This document shows, in pieces, positions 45,559 to 56,176 of a stretch of DNA of 64,000 nt. The DNA comes from Carex sylvatica (taxonomy: Eukaryota > Streptophyta > Magnoliopsida > Poales > Cyperaceae). The position numbers and the translations under genes were made by a program. Within the stretch, counting starts at the first letter, position 1. Every line of letters starts with the position of its first letter. The notes under the pieces are model-generated. The model was not told where the DNA came from. It searched no databases and saw only the letters and a program-made list of their open reading frames with translations. The stretch lies in NCBI GenBank assembly GCA_964058845.1, contig CAXKVR010000006.1:1-64000 (forward strand), read 5' to 3'.

Positions 45559-48500
45559 ATGTCTCTTTCAACTGTTGCTGAATGGTGCGGATCCGCAATC
45601 ATTAGCAACCTTGTCAACATGGCTTATTTGTACTTGGGCGAGCGTATGTTGCCAGCTGATACTGGATCTGAGCTACGTAGGCTGGAAGAAGCTCTTCCCA
45701 AGATCGCAGCTATCATGGGTGTTGCCGAGGCGCTAAAATTCAAGCACCCGAATTCTGGGTTCAATGCTTGGGTGGATCAATTCAAACAAGCTTATTTAGC
45801 AGCCGAAGACGTGCTCGATGAATTCAAGTACTGGGAGCTTGAAGACATGGTGAAAAACCGAGATCAGGTGATTGGATCTACCTATTCAATAGTTCTACCA
45901 TTAGTGAAGAAAAAAATTGGCTCGCTGAAGAGAAAATTTAGTGGCTCCACCATTAGTGAAGATACATTGAAGAGGTTGAGGGGCGCTGTGGAAATGTTAA
46001 ATCTGGCTGCTGTAGATGTTGGCCATTTTTTCCAATTTGCTACTGCATTACATGTTCACGGCCTTGCACCGAATAATCAGCCTCCTTACACTTCTAGTCG
46101 AGAGACTACATCCTTTTTAACCGAAAGCAAAGTGTATGGTCGTGAGATTGAGAAGGCCCACATAATTAACTGGTTAAAGAAACCAGCATCTCATGGAAAT
46201 ATCTCTGCCTTTTGTATTGTGGGGTTGGGTGGATTAGGGAAAACCACTCTTGCACAGTTAATCCTTGAGGAAATTAGCAGGGATAACTATTTTGACAAAA
46301 CAATTTGGATATGTATTTCCACAAGCTTTAGTGTTCAAGATATAACAAGAAAAATCCTCGAAGAACTAGGGGAAAAATGCCGTGATAATGAATCATTAAA
46401 TCGCCTTCAGATAAACTTGAAGGAAAAGGTACTTTCAAAGAAAGTTCTTTTTATTCTGGATGATGTGTGGAATGACAATAAAATGTGTGATTGGGAGAAA
46501 TTGATTGCTCCTTTGAAATTTGTACAACAAGGAAGCAAAATTTTGCTCACCACTAGAATGAAATCAGTCTCTGACATGCTTGCTCGTGTACTAAACGTGG
46601 AACAAGCATACCTGTTGTTAAAAGGCTTGAAAGAGCAAGAGTTGTTAGAGCTGTTCAATAAGTATGCATTTTGTGGTGATAATCCTGACAATCATAGAGA
46701 TTTACAAAAGATCGGAAATGATATTGTAAAAAAGCTCCTAGGTAGCCCCCTTGCAGCAAAGGTGATTGGAAGCTTGCTGAATTCATACATGAATTTCCAA
46801 TACTGGAAAATAATTTTGAACCATGATTCGCTAATGAACTTAGAGAAAGCTAAAGATATGGAAGATGTGCTGAAATTGAGCTATAACCATCTACCAGCAC
46901 ATTTACAAAAATGTTTTAGATTTTGCGCTATATTTCCTCAAAATTATGTATTCAACAAAGATGAGTTGATCAAAATGTGGATGGCCTCTGGATTCATACG
47001 CCAGGAGTTAGATGGAGATGAAAAAAGGCCAGAAGATATTGGAGAAGAGTACATCAACCACCTTTTTAGGAAATCTTTGTTTAAAAAATTGATTGGGTCA
47101 GAAAAGTACTATGTGATGCATGATATGATTCATGAGCTAGCACAGAAAATTTCGAGAGGAGAATGTTGTAGAATAGAACCAAATGACAAATTGGTTGATA
47201 TACCTAAGAATGTGCAACATGTAGGTGTACGTGATAGTGAAATCAGAAGGATATTCAATCTTAGGAATTTACGCACCTTGTTAATAACCTTATCTAAAGA
47301 TCAAAATAAATTTGTTCTTTCAAATGATTCACTTAAGGAAACTTTGCGTTTATTGGTTGTACATGGAACTCTTAGATGTGAACTGCCAGAAAAGATTGGT
47401 CATTTGATACACCTTCGCTTTCTAAAGATCAACGGAGGTAATGTGGGGCAATCATTTAGATTTTTGCTTCCTAGTTCAATTTATAACCTTTACCATTTGC
47501 AAGTGCTAGATATATTTGGAGGAAATTATGATTCATATTATGAGGGTGTTGAAACAACTGGAATCAACAACCTTGTTAGCTTACGCTATATGAACCTTCC
47601 CGACCAGGTGATGCAAAACATTCACGGAGTACACAAGCTGACCTCTCTTCAAGAGTTAAATTTTTTTGTTGGGTTGGAGCATGGTGGCCATATTGATGAA
47701 CTAGGGATGCTTAAAAATCTCCGGAGTCTTTCTATTGAGAAAATTGAAAATGTTGGGGATCCTATTGAAGCTACAAATGCCAACATATCCAAAAAGGAAA
47801 GTCTTATTTCACTTTCCCTAAATTGGACTCGAGGGAGCAATTCTGATAATCCAGAGCAAGTCATTGATAACCTCCAACCCCATCCAAATCTTAAGGAATT
47901 GACAATCAAGTGTTATACAGGCCATATAACTCCAATTTGGATGCGGGATCCATCTCATCTGGACATATCATCCCTCTCACTTGATAATTGTCCTCTTTGG
48001 GAAGCACTACCGATTCTTGGCCAAATGCCACATCTGAAAATACTCTCTCTTAAAGGAATGGATGAAGTGAAAGAACTGGAGTTCTCATGTAATAGCACAA
48101 GTGAGTGTGCTTTTCCATCTTTGGAACGGCTATATTGTGATAACATGGCTAAATGGAAATCCTGGGTAGGACCACAGAATTGTTATGGCTTTCCAAATCT
48201 AAAAGAACTTGTAATTTATGACTGTCCAAACCTGGACAAATTACCTTCCATTCCTTGTTCTCTTTCCATATTTGAAGTACATAATGTTGGACTTAATTCT
48301 CTTCCAGATATGCACCATGGTTCAAGCAATACAGCCCCTGCACCATCACGTAGGATATCATCTCTTAGAGTAGTAGAAATTGTAAACTGTCAGAAATTAA
48401 TATCATTGAATGGATTTTTGCAGCATGAAAACCTAGATTTACAAAGTCTTCAGAAATTAAGTATAAATCACTCTGAGAATCTGGTTCAGGTATCAACAAA

Positions 48501-48582
48501 TGCATTTGGGAAATTGAGCTACCAGTTTTGTGTGATGACTCCTCCAATCTTTGAGGTTGTTAACAAAATGTATTTAGTTTGA
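45559..48582 (+). CDS. CC-NB-LRR (CNL) immune receptor, 1,007 aa
   Basis: Start chosen at ATG 45,559. The frame extends two codons upstream only through a GTG. Rx-type coiled-coil domain at residues 1 to about 130 with AAEDVLDEF at about 81-89. NB-ARC: P-loop VGLGGLGKTTLAQ (about 221-233), RNBS-A FDKTIWICIS, kinase-2 VLFILDDVWND (about 296-306), RNBS-B GSKILLTTR (about 325-333), GSPLAAKV in place of GLPLA (about 395-402), RNBS-D CFRFCAIFP, MHD VMHDM (about 519-523). LRRs run from about 570 to about 985. All nucleotide-binding motifs are intact. The protein detects pathogen effectors and triggers cell death in related cases. The last 30 residues (after NAFGKL) leave the LRR pattern and end in a non-repeat tail, so the LRR is probably truncated. 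Single exon, as usual for this type. Confidence 0.93.
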   Translation: MSLSTVAEWCGSAIISNLVNMAYLYLGERMLPADTGSELRRLEEALPKIAAIMGVAEALKFKHPNSGFNAWVDQFKQAYLAAEDVLDEFKYWELEDMVKNRDQVIGSTYSIVLPLVKKKIGSLKRKFSGSTISEDTLKRLRGAVEMLNLAAVDVGHFFQFATALHVHGLAPNNQPPYTSSRETTSFLTESKVYGREIEKAHIINWLKKPASHGNISAFCIVGLGGLGKTTLAQLILEEISRDNYFDKTIWICISTSFSVQDITRKILEELGEKCRDNESLNRLQINLKEKVLSKKVLFILDDVWNDNKMCDWEKLIAPLKFVQQGSKILLTTRMKSVSDMLARVLNVEQAYLLLKGLKEQELLELFNKYAFCGDNPDNHRDLQKIGNDIVKKLLGSPLAAKVIGSLLNSYMNFQYWKIILNHDSLMNLEKAKDMEDVLKLSYNHLPAHLQKCFRFCAIFPQNYVFNKDELIKMWMASGFIRQELDGDEKRPEDIGEEYINHLFRKSLFKKLIGSEKYYVMHDMIHELAQKISRGECCRIEPNDKLVDIPKNVQHVGVRDSEIRRIFNLRNLRTLLITLSKDQNKFVLSNDSLKETLRLLVVHGTLRCELPEKIGHLIHLRFLKINGGNVGQSFRFLLPSSIYNLYHLQVLDIFGGNYDSYYEGVETTGINNLVSLRYMNLPDQVMQNIHGVHKLTSLQELNFFVGLEHGGHIDELGMLKNLRSLSIEKIENVGDPIEATNANISKKESLISLSLNWTRGSNSDNPEQVIDNLQPHPNLKELTIKCYTGHITPIWMRDPSHLDISSLSLDNCPLWEALPILGQMPHLKILSLKGMDEVKELEFSCNSTSECAFPSLERLYCDNMAKWKSWVGPQNCYGFPNLKELVIYDCPNLDKLPSIPCSLSIFEVHNVGLNSLPDMHHGSSNTAPAPSRRISSLRVVEIVNCQKLISLNGFLQHENLDLQSLQKLSINHSENLVQVSTNAFGKLSYQFCVMTPPIFEVVNKMYLV

Positions 48583-48883
48583 ATTTAGCTTAATTTCTTG
48601 GTGTTGTATAAGTTTACAGGGCTTCTTCTCAAGTTTTTTGGTTGAGTAGACCAATTTATGTATCGGCTAAATTATCTGGCACTTGATTAAGGATATCTTT
48701 GATGGTTAAACCATATTACCAGAATTTATGTGCTTTATCATTTTTCAGTTGCTCAGAAATATTTATTCTGTGACATGACAATTTATTCAGGTTTAAGTGT
48801 TGAATATCGTGAAGCCAAAAGAAATGAGATTCAGACCATTTGCTATTTCAGGGAAATAATATTTTCCAGATAGAAAAGGAAAT

Positions 48884-49248
48884 TGTTGAGAGAAAAAGAT
48901 AAAAGGCCTGTCTCTCTTTTAAAAGAAAGAAGCCTCTTCTCCAAGCTTTTTCAAGGGTTTGCTCTCTTGTTTCAATACCACTAAAATACACAAGGCAATC
49001 TAAAATTAGTGTATGATAATGTGAGAGAGTGTTATTGGCTTGATTATCTTCTTGTATTGTAAAACCTCATTTATATAGTGATTTTGTGCCTTGCACCCGT
49101 GGTTTTCTCCCGCAAGGGTTTCCACATAAAATCTTGTGTCTCTTTTATTTTTTGTGCTTGATTACTTGTTGTGGTTGGCTTATTGTGTGTGTTTTATTTT
49201 TCTCTATTTGATCGGGTATTGGTATATGCCTGCAAGGTGTTCGACAAA
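48884..49248 (+). mobile_element. Probable solo LTR of a copia-like retrotransposon
   Basis: It begins TGTTGAGAG and ends TTCGACA, has a plausible LTR body with a CTCATTTATATAGTG TATA-like region at 49,066, and the phrase TCTCCCGCAAGGGTTTCCAC common near LTR R-regions of plant copia elements. No internal pol sequence or second LTR is present. A perfect 5-bp target duplication is not evident (GAAAT versus AAATT). Confidence 0.45.
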
Positions 49249-52012
49249 ATTATATCTTAAAAGCTTCCACAACTGTCCACAACATTCAGATCTATCAATT
49301 TTTAGTCATTTTGACATTGTACCAGTCGTTGCATTTTGAAATTTTGAGTCATTCTAAAGACATCTTCAGTGATTTTTAATTAAATTTCTTCTGACAATAC
49401 CCCAGATTTTATCATACAGTCAACCATGCATACCAATATTTTGAATTTTACTGGGTACCAATCTGTATTTCAACAGGACCAATCTGTTTCATTAATGAAT
49501 ATATTATGATAGAATCAAATAATAGGACAAAAAATTACAGTGAGGTACCTTTACCGAGTTCAAAGGATGCAAGTGCAAAATTTCCAAAGTGGGGTACACT
49601 ACAAATTCTGATAATGTAAGAAGAACATGAGGTTTGATCAAATTGTTGTATTCTCCTGCTGATTCCTTTCTCTCATATGGTTTCTGACTGCTATTATTCA
49701 GGTGGCAGTGTATCTGTAGTCAACTCAAAAAGATTACAAGATCAAGTCTATGGTCCTAATTATGACAATACAAAGTGAACCTCTAGCAATTAATATCCAC
49801 CAAGCATAGTGTGTTTCTTATGAACCCAATTTCAATTTTGTGGCAATTTGAGAATTTTGTGGAAATTTGGTGGATATTTGAGAGATTTTTGAATTGGTTT
49901 GGTAAATGACAAGAGAAAAGACTAAAAAGAAGAGATTTTGAAAAAAAGAAAGAAAATTAAGAGATAGTTTATTGTTCGTCCAAGATGTAATGAACCAACA
50001 GAAAACGCGAATTGGACATGAACAAGAAAGAATCGTATCAATTTTATTGAAATGTAAAGAATTAGTGATACACGGCCTTAGGCCAAACCTTAGCTCAAAG
50101 TCACAAATTAGAATATTATAGTCTAAATTGACCATACAGATAAGCACTCTTATGTAGACGATTGTAACAGTATAAGAAAATTAAGATACGATTCAGGGAA
50201 TAGTTTCAATGCATCACGACGTGCCATGTGTCATGCCAGGTCAACGAGAAATCAGCGAATAGCGCTGAGCTGTACGAACCGACCGCCTATCAAATTGTTC
50301 CCTTCGTTTCCAGTTCCTCTAGCGCTGGATGCCTCCAGTCCGTCGATGCGGGCCCCTATGTGCAGCCACCTATCGCCGAGAAGTAATTAAAACGTGGGTC
50401 CTCTTGTCAGCGAAGGCAAATTCAACTAATTCCCTGCCCGGGTCTCCTTTCGCTCTGACCGCTCTTGTTAATCTCTTGTCGCCGCTGCGTCTCTCTCTCT
50501 CTCTCTCTGTTTCTGACTTAATGTCCCACTTCATTACACCTGACAAGTAGAGGCCCACTCGTCAGCGACGCATCCTCTCTGTTATTTCTCAATTTTACTC
50601 GGTCCAATAGCAACTGAACTGGTCCAACTTCCTTTCCTTCTTCGTCTTTCGGTCAACAAAGATATAATTCACCAAAAAGAAATTCATCAAGAAAATTCTA
50701 AACAAAGATGGCTAGCAAGAAGCCAAGAAGTAGCCCCGGAAACTTGAAAGAAGTAGAAGAACAGATTATTTCTTGACTTTCCGTACTAAACTAGAATGAT
50801 CCTCAGTCTACTCTCCAGAAGGGCTAAAGTATGAGATTTAGAAAGGTGTACCAACAATGAAATACGACATTAATTACAAAATATTGTTTTGTTATTTATA
50901 AACAGAGAGAGCAGAGGGGAGAGGAAAAAAAAAAAGGGGGTGATTTGATTTTTGAGTCCTTCAATAACAGAGGAGAGGAGCCCATAGTCTATTCTTTGCC
51001 AGAACCACGCAGATAAAGCATGTAATCTCAAGCATTCAATGTAGGTTCCTCTTTAAGTATTTCTATTTATATATCTGGTTTGAATTCCATTTCACATCTA
51101 ATAATACTAGACAACACAATATCTATTTATCTAAACTTGGAACTATTAACATTTCCATTCATGAGTATTATCTTATTAAATTATCTCACATTTATCATTT
51201 TCTTTTTTATATTTAAAATAGATTGTAGCTAATATTTGAAAGTGTTTAGGATTTAGCGTTTATGAAAATATTTGATATGAAAAATTGCACGAAGCTCCTA
51301 GATTATGTTATTTTAAAAGAAAAAAATGATAATGCATGATTTTTTTGAAGGCGCTTCTTCTAATTATTGAGAAGAATTATTTTTACTCTAATTTAATTTC
51401 CATGTGATGCAAAATTAGTTGTATATACTGAAAAGGGATTTTCATATGCACCGACTTTCACTTTCATTGATGGTTATTAATTAATTAAAAAAAATAAGGG
51501 TACAAGTATTAGCAGAAACTAGTACTTCGAATCCACCGAATGTTTTATCTCTAACAAAAAAAAAAATCAAAACCTACATCAATACATGATATGTCTCGTT
51601 CTATAGGTTATGTAATTGTTTGTGGGGGATTTAAGGTCTTATCTTTATATTTTGGTTAACAAAATTAATGTTTATTTCCAAAATTAGTTACTTCAATCAA
51701 CCTTAAAAAAAATGGTTACTTTAATACATGGTACCACTACATATGTTAGAGTAAAACATATTTGTCACATAAATAACTAGTTTTCTAAATTAATAAGTAT
51801 GCAAAGTCAATCGGGTATCAATACGTTATTGCCACAAGGTATGGTGACAGCAGGGGAGCTCTTATATGAGAATGAAAGAATGCTACTGTATTTCCATTAT
51901 TGTATTGTACAATATATATATGTGTGTACATGTACTGCATATAGTACCTGAAATTTTTATCCCATGTTTATTGCTCGTTGTGCAAATAAAAATTAAATAA
52001 AATACTATTTAT
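49249..52012. other. Gene-free stretch with one GC-richer block
   Basis: About 50,205-50,600 is unusually G+C rich for the window and includes a (TC)n run at about 50,490. It looks promoter-like or like the remnant of a GC-rich element. Frames in it on both strands show no known domain. The rest is AT-rich. Confidence 0.5.
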
Positions 52013-52665
52013 TTTTCATATTCTTCTAGTTATTTTTCTTCTTTTACTAATTATTTTTCATTTTCTACTAGTTGTTTTTTAATGTTCTTCTAGTTATCTT
52101 TCATCTTCTTATAGTTGTTTTTATCTTTACTAATTGTCTTTCACATTCTTCTAGTTGTCTTTCATCTACTACTAGTTGTGATTTATCTCTCTAGTTGTCT
52201 TTCATGTTCTTTTATTTGTCTTTCATCTTATACCAGTTATCTTTCATTTATACTAGTTGTCTTTAATCTTCTTTTAGTTGTTATTTATGTTCTTCTATTT
52301 TTTTTCATCTTCTACTAGTTGTATTTCATATTCTTCTAATTATTTTTTATCTGTTTATAGTTGTTTTCATCTTTTACTAGTTGTTTTTCACCTTTTTCTG
52401 GTTGTATTTCATCTACTACTAGTTGTGATTCATTTTTCTCTAGTTGTCTTTCATGTTCTTTTATTTGTCTTTAATCTTATACCAGTTGTCTTTCATTTAT
52501 ACTGGCTGTCTTTAATCTTCTTCTAGTTATTTTTCTTCTTTTACTAGTTTTTCATCTTCTACTAGTTATTTATGTTCTTCTATTTTTTTTTCATCTTCTT
52601 CTAATTGTCTTTCATCTACTACATGTAGTCTTTCAGGTTCTACTAGTTGTATTTCATCTAATACA
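52013..52665. repeat. Minisatellite with higher-order repeat
   Basis: Units of about 15-30 bp combine CTAGTTGT and CTTTCAT(CTT) words (for example CTACTAGTTGTCTTTCATCT). Superimposed is a longer period of about 247 bp: ATCTACTACTAGTTGTGATT occurs at 52,164 and 52,411, with matching sequence for about 135 bp afterwards. Apparent reading frames (L/V/F/S-rich) are products of the repeat. Confidence 0.85.
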
Positions 52666-52697
52666 TTTAGAGAAACCGTCTATGCTAGAAGAAATAA

Positions 52698-53339
52698 GGG
52701 GGAATTTCACGTATACCCCTCAAAAACTCTAAAATTACGTATTCCTCCCTCTAAAGTTTGAAATTACGTATTTCTCCCTTTAAACTTTAATACTCATAAA
52801 TTGACCCATTTTATTGTCTTTAATATTAAAACTCATTCTAAATTTATAAAATACCAATTTTACCCTTTATTAAAAACATATAAAGCCCATGAGACTCAAA
52901 TTTTAATCTGAATGGTTCATCTACTATTTGAACTGCTTTTAGATTTGTGCACACAAGATTGGCACAAATCTTGGTGCGAACACACGCATATTTAAGCGAC
53001 ATGCACAGATCTTATTGCGATGCAAGCAGATTAGAATTGCTTTAAGATCTGTGCATGCTAGATCAGCACAAATATTGAAGCGATGCGCACAGATCTTAAT
53101 GCGATGCGGGCGGATCGGACAGTAGAGGAACCCTTCAGATTTAAATTTGAGTCTGATGGGCTTTTAAAAAGAGTATAATGGGTATTTTAAAATTTTAGAA
53201 TCAGTTTTAATATAAAAAATAATAAAATGGATAAATTTGTGAGTTTTTAAAGTTTAGAGGGGAGAATACGTAATTTTAAAATTTGGAGGGGGATATACGT
53301 AATTTTGAAGTTTTTGAGGGGTATATGTGAAATTCCCCC
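52698..53339. mobile_element. Mutator-type MITE, 642 bp, perfect 9-bp target duplication
   Basis: The flanks are AAGAAATAA at 52,689-52,697 and 53,340-53,348. The inverted ends are GGGGGAATTTCACGTATACC and GGGGGAATTTCACATATACC, extending through CCTCAAAAACT and AATTACGTATT. The centre holds four copies of (G/C)CACAGATCTTA-like and GCGATGC words. There is no coding frame. Confidence 0.92.
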
Positions 53340-53639
53340 AAGAAATAATAGTCCGCTACTTTGGTAGAAGAAGAAGAGGCTAAAACAGCATTAGCTGTGC
53401 GCTTATAGAGCCAACAGGAATTGGACCTTTTAGTGCTGTACTGGTACTAAATAATTCGTGCAATGGATGGGCTTAATTCCCCCCTTCTCAAATTTAAATA
53501 CCAGCATATCATGCACCATCTCAGTAATCTGGCAGTATACTCACTGATATATATTGTGCCAATTTCTAAGTTTTTTTTTTCCAATCCTATTAACAACATG
53601 ATTCTTCTCTAAAATTGACAAGGCAATCCACACGTACGA

Positions 53640-53815
53640 CAAACATGTGTAGCTCTTCATATCAATACTCAAAATTGAAATAAAATATTGTTGAAATCTA
53701 AGACTTGTTCAACCCGGAACCTAAATTCCTTTGACATTTATTAGTCCCACATTCCTTATTGAAGCAGTTTATCAGATAAATATTAGAGGGATTTGAGAGG
53801 AGGGGAATGTGTCCT
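53640..53815. repeat. Dispersed repeat family member (AGTCCCACATT type)
   Basis: Shared with about 35,655-35,800 and 54,895-55,065: AGACTTGTTCAACCCGGAAC, CTTTGACATT, TTAGTCCCACATTCCTTATT, then GAAGCAGTTATCAGA-like sequence and (in two copies) GTGTCCTTATGAAGGCAC. AGTCCCACATT resembles the upstream element of plant snRNA promoters, but no snRNA follows. It is more likely an LTR or TRIM fragment. Confidence 0.6.
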
Positions 53816-53898
53816 TATGAAGGCACAAAAAAGGATTGACAAAGGCAATCCACACGTGCGACACGCACGTATAGCAATTCATAATGTGAAAATTGACA

Positions 53899-54293
53899 AT
53901 GGTAGCCTCTTGATCCCCCAAGCACATGACATGTGTGCTTAGCATATTTAATGCGTTTTCAATTTTTATTGCTTGCATAATAAACAATTTTTATTGGTAA
54001 GAAACAATGATGGAAAATAATTTAAGATTGATTAGAAATCACTATGATTTATGATTTTTGTCTTCACATTCCTCCATTTAATATGGTAGCCTCTTGATCC
54101 CCCAAGCACATGACATGTGTGCTTAGCACCTTTTATATATATATATATATATATATTTAATGCGTTTTCAATTTTTATTGCTTGCATAATAAACAATTTT
54201 TATTGGTAAGAAACAATGATGGAAAATAATTTAAGATTGATTAGAAATCACTATGATTTATGATTTTTGTCTTCACATTCCTCCATTTAATAT
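53899..54293. repeat. Tandem direct duplication, unit 184 bp
   Basis: Unit 1 is 53,899-54,082. Unit 2 is 54,083-54,293. Both start ATGGTAGCCTCTTGATCCCC and run to CTTCACATTCCTCCATTTAA. They are almost identical, except that unit 2 has gained a (TA)n run of about 20 bp at 54,133-54,156. A diverged third relative (CCTGTTGATCCCACAAGCAC) is at about 55,608. The near-identity implies a recent duplication. Confidence 0.9.
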
Positions 54294-55222
54294 ACATTTT
54301 ATACTTTTCGAACCTGTGTTTTATTTTTAATGTCCATAGATAAAAAAAAAAAAGGTTACTATTAAAAAGATTATACTTTAAATTGTATTATTATTTATTT
54401 CTATGAACTTCATTCTTACATGAAATTATATGATTCTGGCTCTTACATTATATGGGATAGTTTGTGTGGTACACAAGTTTTGATGGACCTAACAAATGGA
54501 TATAAGAAGGTGCTGGAGATGACTATGTTCCCTATAAATAAAAATTAATAATTTTGTTATTTATATCTTATAATTTTTACAAATGCTAACACATATCTAA
54601 ATAGAAATATTATGTTAATTCATCACCTGGGAACAGCAATTTAAAACCAACCGTTATGGTTATAAATTTAATGTTTATCATTCCTTCAATTGATATACAG
54701 CATCAAATGGCCCAACAATATAGCCCAACTGGCGGCCCGGCCCAATTCATCATATTCATAATATTTTTTTTTTTCAAAACATTAACAACAATAATTTTAT
54801 TATTCTTTTTACTACGTATTTCCTTTAAAACGATGATACAAGTGTAAGAGCGTTAATCCCAAAATCAAATCAATTGAGTTATTATTATATATGGCAAATA
54901 AATAGAATATTATTGAAATGATGAAATCTAAGACTTGTTCAACCCGGAACCTCAATCCCTTTGACATTAATTTATTAGTCCCACATTTCTTATTGAAGCA
55001 GTTATCAGAAAAATATTACAGAGATTTGAGAGGGGAGAGATTGTGTCCTTATGAAGGCACATCAATGAGCTCCAAGACCTTCCGAGCCGCTTAAAAATTT
55101 ATGCATACAGATATTAAGACAGATGTGCACAAGATTTAAAGCCAAATGCACGCATCTTAAAGCGGATTGAAAAGTGATTGAATACATTAAGCCAAAATAA
55201 GTTCAATGGATATCAGCCCTAC
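54294..55222. other. Intergenic with third copy of the AGTCCCACATT repeat
   Basis: 54,895-55,065 is a member of the family described at 53,640. The rest is AT-rich, with a homopolymer T run near 54,765. No gene was found. Confidence 0.55.
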
Positions 55223-55552
55223 TAGAGTGGAAAAAATGGCACGGTGAAGCCGGTACATAACGTGCGCCGGTACAGAACGGCACGTGTTACTTTTACGTGA
55301 ATTCGCGTATCGCGTGTTGTGATTACCTCTTGATATTTTGATCACGGCACGGCACGTAATCACGCGAGTCACGTGTAATTAGGACCGTTAGGTCTTAATC
55401 AAATGATGAATATTAAATAAATTAACTTAGATTATGAAAAAATAATTAAACATGAGAAACGTAACCAGTTACGTTTGGACATTTTGATCACAGTACGGTA
55501 CGACACGAGACTAAAGTCACGGTACGGCCGGCACCTTTATTATTCCACTCTA
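55223..55552. mobile_element. hAT-type MITE, 330 bp, 8-bp target duplication
   Basis: The flanks are AGCCCTAC (55,215-55,222) and AGCCCTAT (55,553-55,560), 7 of 8 identical. The inverted ends are TAGAGTGGAA on both sides, followed by A-rich sequence and GGCACGGT/GGCCGTACC words. CACG(T/G)-rich motifs (GGCACGTAATCACGCGAG) fill the interior. Confidence 0.8.
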
Positions 55553-56144
55553 AGCCCTATTCTCTTTGGCAATTCATAATTTCATAATGCCAAAATTGAT
55601 AATGACAGCCTGTTGATCCCACAAGCACATAACATGTGCTTGGCACTATTTTTGTTATCATTTTAATTGATTTTCAATGGTGTCATCATGCATGCTTTTG
55701 AAATATGTTATAATTTGATTGAGTGATAAAAATAAAAATAATATAGTGCTTCCTCCAATCCTCCGTCTCTGACTGGCACCGCTCATCAAATTAATATGTG
55801 GGGTCCAAGTCTCATGGTAAAAGAAGTTGAAATCTTCACAACCAAACCATGCGCTCAAAAACTAACCACCACCAAAAACAAAACAAAAAACAGCTGTTGG
55901 AGCTTTGTTGAATTGTTACCTATATATTGACTTTTTCCTCAAAATAAAAAAACAGTTGGAGCTTCAACTTGTAATTTTGTATTGATGCATCCACATCCCA
56001 CGGGTTGACCCGTTCAAGAGATGATATCAAATTAATTGATTATATAATTTTTCTAATATTCTTTTGCCTCTCTAATTAGTCTCAAGAAAGAATATTCATC
56101 ATTGACATAGGAGTCCAATCAACTTCTTTCTTTTTCTTTTCTCT

Positions 56145-56176
<32 letters not shown>

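Noticed and set aside
46407..48547. Minus-strand frames opposite the NLR gene
   Set aside because: They are shadows of the resistance-gene frame.
50329..50558. Small frames in the GC-rich block at 50.3-50.6 kb
   Set aside because: They overlap on both strands, include a (TC)n run and match nothing known.
52115..52526. Two plus-strand frames of 67 and 82 codons, leucine/valine/phenylalanine-rich
   Set aside because: They are translations of the minisatellite. The periodic peptide mirrors the DNA period.
52013..52665. CRISPR-like array
   Set aside because: There are no conserved repeats with unique spacers, the context is a plant nuclear genome, and the units are degenerate and contiguous.
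53700..53765. snRNA gene suggested by AGTCCCACATT
   Set aside because: The motif resembles the plant snRNA upstream element, but no snRNA-like sequence follows and it lies within a dispersed repeat found three times.
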